From: Streptomyces canus
Lineage (GTDB): Bacteria > Actinomycetota > Actinomycetes > Streptomycetales > Streptomycetaceae
Direction of reading: 5' to 3'
Assembly (NCBI RefSeq): GCF_041435015.1
Contig: NZ_CP107989.1
Span: 6,262,001 to 6,326,000 of the forward strand
DNA: 64,000 nucleotides
The notes under the pieces are model-generated. The model saw nothing but the letters and a program-made list of their open reading frames with translations, ran no database searches and was not told the origin of the DNA. Shown here piece by piece: positions 59,681-64,000 of this stretch (the stretch's first letter is position 1; each line of letters opens with the position of its first letter). The position numbers were made by a program, and so were the translations under genes.

Positions 59681-60286
59681 ATGCGCAAAAAGACCAAGTG
59701 GTACGCCGCCGTGGTGGGCCTCGCCACCGCCGGAGCCGTCGTGCTCTCCTCCGGCGGCGCCAGCAGCCACGGCTACACCGACCTCCCCATCAGCAGGCAG
59801 AAGCTCTGCCAGAACGGCACCGTGACGAACTGCGGCGACATCCAGTGGGAGCCACAGAGCGTCGAGGGCCCCAAGGGCTTCCCGGCCGGCGGTCCGGCCG
59901 ACGGCCAGATATGCAACGGCGGCGTCAGCCGCTTCAGCCAGCTCAGCGCGCCGAGAACACCGTCGGGCGGCGCCTGGCCTGCGACCAAGGTGACGGGCGG
60001 CCAGAGCTACACCTTCCGCTGGCAGTTCACCGCCATGCACGCCACGACCGACTTCAAGTATTACGTCACCAGGGCGGGCTGGAACCAGAACCACAACCTG
60101 GCCCGCTCCGACCTCAACCTCACCCCGTTCCTGACCGTCCCCTACAACGGCCAGCGCCCCCCTTCGACCCTCTCGCACAGCGGCACCCTGCCGTCCGGGC
60201 TCAGCGGACGGCATGTGATCGTCGCGGTGTGGACGATCGCCGACACGACGAACGCGTTCTACGCCTGCTCGGACGTCACGTTCTGA
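59681..60286 (+). CDS. lpmP: AA10 lytic polysaccharide monooxygenase (LpmP-like)
   Basis: 201 residues. After the signal peptide (LATAGAVVLSSGGASS) the mature chain begins with H30-GYTDLP, the copper-brace His; the second is H120 in FTAMHATTDF. FYACSDVTF ends the single AA10 domain; no carbohydrate-binding module is attached. AA10 enzymes oxidatively cut chitin or cellulose. In S. lividans an AA10 gene, lpmP, near cslA is needed for polar-glycan deposition, which suits this position. CAGGAG precedes the start. Confidence 0.85.
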   Translation: MRKKTKWYAAVVGLATAGAVVLSSGGASSHGYTDLPISRQKLCQNGTVTNCGDIQWEPQSVEGPKGFPAGGPADGQICNGGVSRFSQLSAPRTPSGGAWPATKVTGGQSYTFRWQFTAMHATTDFKYYVTRAGWNQNHNLARSDLNLTPFLTVPYNGQRPPSTLSHSGTLPSGLSGRHVIVAVWTIADTTNAFYACSDVTF

Positions 60287-60372
60287 GCATCGCTTGAGAC
60301 AGTCCAGGCTTCCCCCGGGGTAGGTTCCCCCACACGATCACGCGATCGGTGCCTGACCTCGGGGGATCTGCC

Positions 60373-60807
60373 ATGGACGCCTTCTTCTACATCATTCCCG
60401 GCCAGATCATGGCCGTGGTCCTCCTCGCCGCGTATGTCGTGGTGCGGCGCTGGCTCCGGATACGCAGCGCCTGGCAGAGCGGGCTGACCGCCGAGGGGCG
60501 GTGCCTGCGGGTGTACGCGATGGCCCACGGGGGCGGCGACACAGGGGTGCGCACCAGCCTGCGCCATGTGTACGAGTTCAGGGCCCGTGACGGCCGGGTC
60601 GTCCGTTTCGAGGAGGAGGGCGGTCCGGGGACGATACTCGAGGGTGACATCGTCACCGTCCACTACGCCGACGGCCCGGACGTCGTGGCGACGGCCCGCC
60701 CCGGCCGTGGCGGGCACGGGTGCGCCGCCTGCGCGGTGCTCGCCATGGCCGGCGTGGTCGTGCTCGTCTGCGCGGTCGTCATGGTCGCCCTCACTGCGAC
60801 GTCCTAG
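60373..60807 (+). CDS. DUF3592 membrane protein
   Basis: 144 residues from ATG 60373: an N-terminal helix (GQIMAVVLLAAYVVVRRWL), a ~70-residue beta domain (CLRVYAMAHGGGDTGVRTSL, HVYEFRARDGRVVRFEEEGG, GDIVTVHYADGPD) and a C-terminal helix (AVLAMAGVVVLVCAVVMVAL). This is the DUF3592 layout; function unknown. Confidence 0.75.
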   Translation: MDAFFYIIPGQIMAVVLLAAYVVVRRWLRIRSAWQSGLTAEGRCLRVYAMAHGGGDTGVRTSLRHVYEFRARDGRVVRFEEEGGPGTILEGDIVTVHYADGPDVVATARPGRGGHGCAACAVLAMAGVVVLVCAVVMVALTATS

Positions 60808-60848
60808 CCCCTCCACATCTGACGGTCCGTCAACTACCGTGCGCCTCC

Positions 60849-62495
60849 ATGGACTCCAGGAGGCGTACGGTCGCCGAGCTCGTCGCCGGGCGGTGGGGCG
60901 ACCATCGGCCCGGGCTGTGGTTCGAGGGGCGGGTGCTCACCCATCACGAGGTCGCCGCCGGCGCCGCCGCCCGGGCGGCGCTGCTCACCGACCTGTTACC
61001 GGGTGCCGGGGCCCACATCGGTGTGCTGCTCGACAACACCCCCGAGTACCCGCTGTGGCTGAGCGCCGCCGCGCTCGCCCGGGCCGCCGTCGCCGGGGTC
61101 AACCCCACCCGCCGGGGCCCCGAACTGGCCCGCGACATCCTGCACACCGAGTGCCGCGTGCTGATCACCGAGGCGTCCCACCTGTCGTTGCTGCGGGACC
61201 TCGACCTCCCCGGCGTCCGTCTGCTGGTGACCGGCACCGAGGAGTACGACACCCTGCTCGCGCCCTACGCCGACGCCGAGCCCGACGCCTCCCGCGCCGC
61301 GCCCGACGACCGGCTGCTCCTCTACTTCACCTCCGGCTCGACCGGCGCCCCCAAGGCCGCGCTCTGCTCCCAGGGCCGCCTGGCCGCGGCGGGGAGGTCG
61401 CTGGCCGACCAGTTCCGGCTCGGTCCCGACGGCGTGCACTACCTCTGCATGCCGATGTTCCACGGCAACGCGGTGATCGCCGACTGGGCGCCCGCGCTGG
61501 CGAGCGGGGCGGGGGTGGCGTTGAGGCGGCGGTTCTCGGCGTCGGGGTTCCTGGCGGACGTACGCGCGTACGGGGCCACGTACTTCACCTATGTCGGCCG
61601 GGCGATCCAGTACGTCCTGGCCACCGAGCCGCGCGAGGACGACCGGGACAACCCGCTGCGGCTCGGCTTCGGCACCGAGGCCGGGGCGGTGGACGCGGCG
61701 GCTTTCGAGCGGCGGTTCGGGGTGCGGCTGGTCGAGGGGTACGGGTCGTCCGAGGGCGGCGCGGCGATCCAGTGGGCGCCCGGCACGCCGGTGGGCGCGG
61801 TCGGTCGGGCGGGACCCGGGCTCGTCGTCCTCGATCAGGAGACGGGGCAGGAGTGTCCCCCCGCACGATTCGACACGGCCGGGCGGCTGTTGAACGGGGA
61901 CGAGGCGATAGGCGAGCTGGTGAACCGGGCGCCGAACCCCTTCGAGGGGTACTGGCGGAACGCGGAGGCGGAGGCCGAGCGGCGCCGGGGCGGCTGGTAC
62001 TGGACCGGGGACCTCTTCTACCGGGACGCCGACGGCTATCTCTACTTCGCGGGCCGTACCGACGACCGGTTGCGCGTCGACAGCGAGAACCTGGCCGCGG
62101 CGATGATCGAGAACATCCTCGCGCGCTACGAGGGGGCGGTGGCCGTCGCCGTGTACGCGGTGCCGGATCCGGTGACCGGGGACCAGGTGATGGCGACCGT
62201 CGCGGGGACCTTCGATCCGGAGGCCTTCGTGGACTTCCTGGAAGCCCAGCCCGATCTCGGGACGAAGATGGCGCCCCGGTTCGTGCGGGTGGTGGAGCGG
62301 ATGCCGGTGACCGCCACGAACAAGATCCACCGGGCGCGGCTCAGGAAAGAGGGCGTGCGGTGCGCGGACCCGGTGTGGTGGCGGCCACCGGGGAGGCGGA
62401 CGTACCGGAGACTGGAAAACGCCGAAGGGCCCCTCGCTCCCACGAGAGGCCCTTCACCGGTGCGCCGCCAGGGACTCGAACCCCGGACCCGCTGA
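60849..62495 (+). CDS. Acyl-CoA synthetase / AMP-dependent ligase
   Basis: 548 residues from ATG 60849. AMP-binding motifs: LLYFTSGSTGAPKAALCSQ (P-loop), YLCMPMFHGNAV, VEGYGSSEGGAAI, WTGDLFYRDADGYLYFAGR and MPVTATNKIHRARL with the C-terminal catalytic Lys. It activates a fatty or carboxylic acid with ATP and CoA. The frame runs on past a natural-looking end near YRRL, across a terminator, and stops at 62493-62495 inside the antisense tRNA-Lys gene, so the last ~30 residues (AEGPLAPTRGPSPVRRQGLE) are tRNA antisense rather than enzyme sequence. Confidence 0.85.
   Translation: MDSRRRTVAELVAGRWGDHRPGLWFEGRVLTHHEVAAGAAARAALLTDLLPGAGAHIGVLLDNTPEYPLWLSAAALARAAVAGVNPTRRGPELARDILHTECRVLITEASHLSLLRDLDLPGVRLLVTGTEEYDTLLAPYADAEPDASRAAPDDRLLLYFTSGSTGAPKAALCSQGRLAAAGRSLADQFRLGPDGVHYLCMPMFHGNAVIADWAPALASGAGVALRRRFSASGFLADVRAYGATYFTYVGRAIQYVLATEPREDDRDNPLRLGFGTEAGAVDAAAFERRFGVRLVEGYGSSEGGAAIQWAPGTPVGAVGRAGPGLVVLDQETGQECPPARFDTAGRLLNGDEAIGELVNRAPNPFEGYWRNAEAEAERRRGGWYWTGDLFYRDADGYLYFAGRTDDRLRVDSENLAAAMIENILARYEGAVAVAVYAVPDPVTGDQVMATVAGTFDPEAFVDFLEAQPDLGTKMAPRFVRVVERMPVTATNKIHRARLRKEGVRCADPVWWRPPGRRTYRRLENAEGPLAPTRGPSPVRRQGLEPRTR
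62424..62455 (-). terminator. Terminator of the second tRNA-Lys gene
   Basis: GAAGGGCC (62424-62431) and GGCCCTTC (62448-62455) arms, 5 bp past the tRNA 3' end on the minus strand. It lies inside the 3' end of the ligase frame on the other strand. Confidence 0.65.
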
Positions 62496-62534
62496 TTAAG
62501 AGTCAGCTGCTCTAACCAACTGAGCTAGCGGCGC
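62461..62534 (-). tRNA. tRNA-Lys (CTT anticodon), second identical copy
   Basis: Sequence identical to 56800-56873: same arms, CTT anticodon, no encoded CCA. The + strand ligase frame runs into it. Confidence 0.95.
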
Positions 62535-62618
62535 ATGACTCTCGCCCTCCGCCTTCGGCGGCTGGCGACAGAGAAAATACTACCCGGTCGGAAGGGGTGC
62601 TTCTGACCACGGCCGAAC

Positions 62619-63377
62619 CTAGATCGCCAGTGACAGGAGGACCGGTGCCGCCCCCCTGTTCAAGCGGTCCGTCGCCTGGCGCAGGCGGTGGGCCTGGTCG
62701 ACCGGCAGGGACAGTGCGAGGCATCCCACCGACGACCCCGCCGTGATCGGCACCGCCGCGCACACCGTGCCCACCGCGTACTCCTGGAGGTCGAGATGGG
62801 GGACCGTCGGCGGCTGGGCCTCCAGGCGGGAGAGCAGCAGCTTGTCGTTGGTGATGGTCCGCGAGGTGAGCCGGGTCATGCGGTGCCGGGAGAGGTGATC
62901 GCGGCGGCCGTTGTGGTCGAGCTGGCTGAGCAGGCTCTTGCCGAGGGCGGTGGCGTGGGCGGAGGAGCGGAAGTCCACCCACTCGTTGACCGCCGGGGTG
63001 GCGGGGCCGTCGGCGTACTGGGCGATGGTGACCTCGCCGTCGACGTACCGGCTGATGTAGATGGCCGCGCCGATCGAGTCGCGCAGTTCGTCGAGGGTGT
63101 GCTGGAGCTTGTCGCGCAGGGCCTCGTCACGGTCGTGCGAGGAGCTCAGCCTGGTCAGGGCGGCTCCCGTCACATACGCGCCGTCGGCGACCTGCTCGAC
63201 GTACCCCTCGCGGCGCAGCATCCTCAGGACGGTGGTCAGCCGCTCCGGGTCGAGGCCGGTGGTACGGGCGAGTTCGACGTCGGTGACTCCGGCGGTGTGC
63301 CGCGCCACTGTCTCCAGGACGCGCAGTGCGTCCTGGGCCGAGTGGTACGGCGCGGTCGGTTCGTGCTTCAGCGCCAC
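62619..63377 (-). CDS. IclR-family transcriptional regulator
   Basis: 252 residues from GTG 63377 (GGGGGAAAA upstream). N-terminal winged helix (DALRVLETVARHTAGVTDVE, GLDPERLTTVLRMLRREGYV) and an effector domain (GAAIYISRYVDGEVTIAQYA, SSAHATALGKSLLSQLDH, YAVGTVCAAVPITAGSSVGC). It controls a nearby catabolic or transport gene set; the amino-acid ABC system upstream is one candidate. A perfect palindrome lies at 63530-63543. Confidence 0.85.
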   Translation of the reverse strand: MALKHEPTAPYHSAQDALRVLETVARHTAGVTDVELARTTGLDPERLTTVLRMLRREGYVEQVADGAYVTGAALTRLSSSHDRDEALRDKLQHTLDELRDSIGAAIYISRYVDGEVTIAQYADGPATPAVNEWVDFRSSAHATALGKSLLSQLDHNGRRDHLSRHRMTRLTSRTITNDKLLLSRLEAQPPTVPHLDLQEYAVGTVCAAVPITAGSSVGCLALSLPVDQAHRLRQATDRLNRGAAPVLLSLAI

Positions 63378-63529
63378 GGTTTTCCCCCTGCGCTCGCTCG
63401 GTCGCACTACTACTGGGCCGTAATCCAGACAGCGATCCCCTCCACGATAACCGGCAAAAGGCTTGTAGTGAGCGGCTGTTGACGAGATTCCGTCCCCGGG
63501 CCGGGCCTCTCAGCAGGGGCGCTGACACC

Positions 63530-63543
63530 CTGGCATATGCCAG
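63530..63543. promoter_or_regulatory. CTGGCATATGCCAG palindrome
   Basis: Perfect 14-bp palindrome in the 220-bp gap between the IclR gene start and the ABC ATPase stop, 153 bp upstream of the IclR start. Candidate operator; no known match. Confidence 0.35.
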
Positions 63544-63597
63544 AGACATGACCCGGGTCCGGGACCTCGAAGGTTGAACGCTGTTCATCTCTTGGCG

Positions 63598-64000
63598 TCA
63601 GAGAACCGCGCTGAGAAATTCCCGGGTGCGGTCCTGCTCGGGGTCGCTGAAGATCTTCTCCGGCGCGCCCGACTCGATGATGCGGCCCGAGTCGAACATC
63701 AGGACCTGGTCGGAGATGTCCCGGGCGAAGTTCATCTCGTGGGTCACACAGAGCATCGTGATGTCGGTGGTGCGGGCGATGTCCCGCAGCACGTCGAGCA
63801 CGCCGGCGACCAGCTCCGGGTCGAGCGCCGAGGTCACCTCGTCGAGCAGCAGCACCCGCGGCCGCATGGCCAGCGCCCGCGCGATCGCCACCCGCTGCTG
63901 CTGGCCGCCGGAGAGCTGGGTCGGCCGGGCGCCGGCCTTGTCGGCGAGGCCCACCAGGTCGAGCAGCTCACGCGCGCGTGCCTCCGCCTCGTCCTTGGAC
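63598..64000 (-). CDS. Amino-acid ABC transporter ATP-binding protein (N-terminus outside window)
   Basis: The frame is open to the right edge; the visible part is the last ~134 residues: signature LSGGQQQRVAIARALAM, Walker B RVLLLDEVTSALDPE, H-loop CVTHEMNFARDISD and the GSGI-like tail ESGAPEKIFSDPEQDRTREF, typical of polar amino acid (GlnQ/GluA-type) ATPases. Walker A lies beyond the window. Its stop is 221 bp from the start of the IclR gene, same strand. Confidence 0.9.
   Translation of the reverse strand, partial: SKDEAEARARELLDLVGLADKAGARPTQLSGGQQQRVAIARALAMRPRVLLLDEVTSALDPELVAGVLDVLRDIARTTDITMLCVTHEMNFARDISDQVLMFDSGRIIESGAPEKIFSDPEQDRTREFLSAVL

Noticed and set aside
60996..62330. Long minus-strand frame opposite the acyl-CoA ligase
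   Set aside because: Shadow of the ligase frame; no domain content.

Overview
The window is a high-GC actinobacterial chromosome segment, almost certainly from Streptomyces. The evidence is the G/C-rich third codon positions, an SsgA-like sporulation protein, WhiJ-type regulators (helix-turn-helix plus DUF397 plus HATPase), a DUF6412/YidC pair, and the cslA-glxA tip-glycan locus. In GlxA the cross-link residues fall at the published S. lividans positions. Annotation is by reading alone; no database search was run.

Layout. 1-10.3 kb is ordinary chromosome: DUF445 (cut by the left edge), an MFS carrier, a Tat-exported alginate-lyase-like protein with an LAATG sorting signal, a sigma/anti-sigma/cupredoxin module, an overlapping hydrolase-acetyltransferase-HAD trio, and an SsgA-like protein. 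10.4-20.3 kb is mixed: a sigma factor fused to its own membrane-anchored zinc-finger domain, an ABC exporter pair, several gene remnants (methyltransferase tail, split BtrH-type gene), a deaminase, an unknown two-gene membrane module, and a regulatory trio.

20.4-32.2 kb is a defence island. An AspBHI-like modification-dependent nuclease and a Vsr nuclease are followed by a tightly overlapped operon: Z1 ATPase, PD-(D/E)XK nuclease (DUF4420 type), MutL/GHKL ATPase, an unknown 298-residue protein, a fusion of an uncharacterised N-terminal region to a DNA methyltransferase fold whose catalytic Cys is Arg, and then an intact DNA-cytosine methyltransferase. The gene order resembles the restriction-modification neighbourhoods with MutL-like and Z1 ATPases described computationally by Iyer and colleagues. 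The catalytically dead methyltransferase partner is the most interesting item in the window.

32.3-50 kb holds a mix of metabolic and surface genes: SDR, SEC-C protein, GH30 glycosidase, class E sortase, MFS/HxlR pair, YidC, FAH hydrolase, F420-type oxidoreductase, a Gfo/Idh-ROK pair, a repeat-rich LASTG surface protein, HAD-IIA phosphatase and a class F sortase. A class E sortase and two LAxTG substrates in one window suggest a working set. 50.2-64 kb contains a frameshifted GAF-ANTAR gene and the polar-glycan cluster: a GH6 lipoprotein, glxA, cslA, an NlpC/P60-like wall hydrolase, an SPFH protein and an AA10 lytic polysaccharide monooxygenase preceded by a DasR-like site. Two identical tRNA-Lys(CTT) genes plus a 36-nt partial third copy bracket part of this cluster. 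The right edge has an acyl-CoA ligase that reads into a tRNA, an IclR regulator, and the C-terminal part of an amino-acid ABC ATPase.
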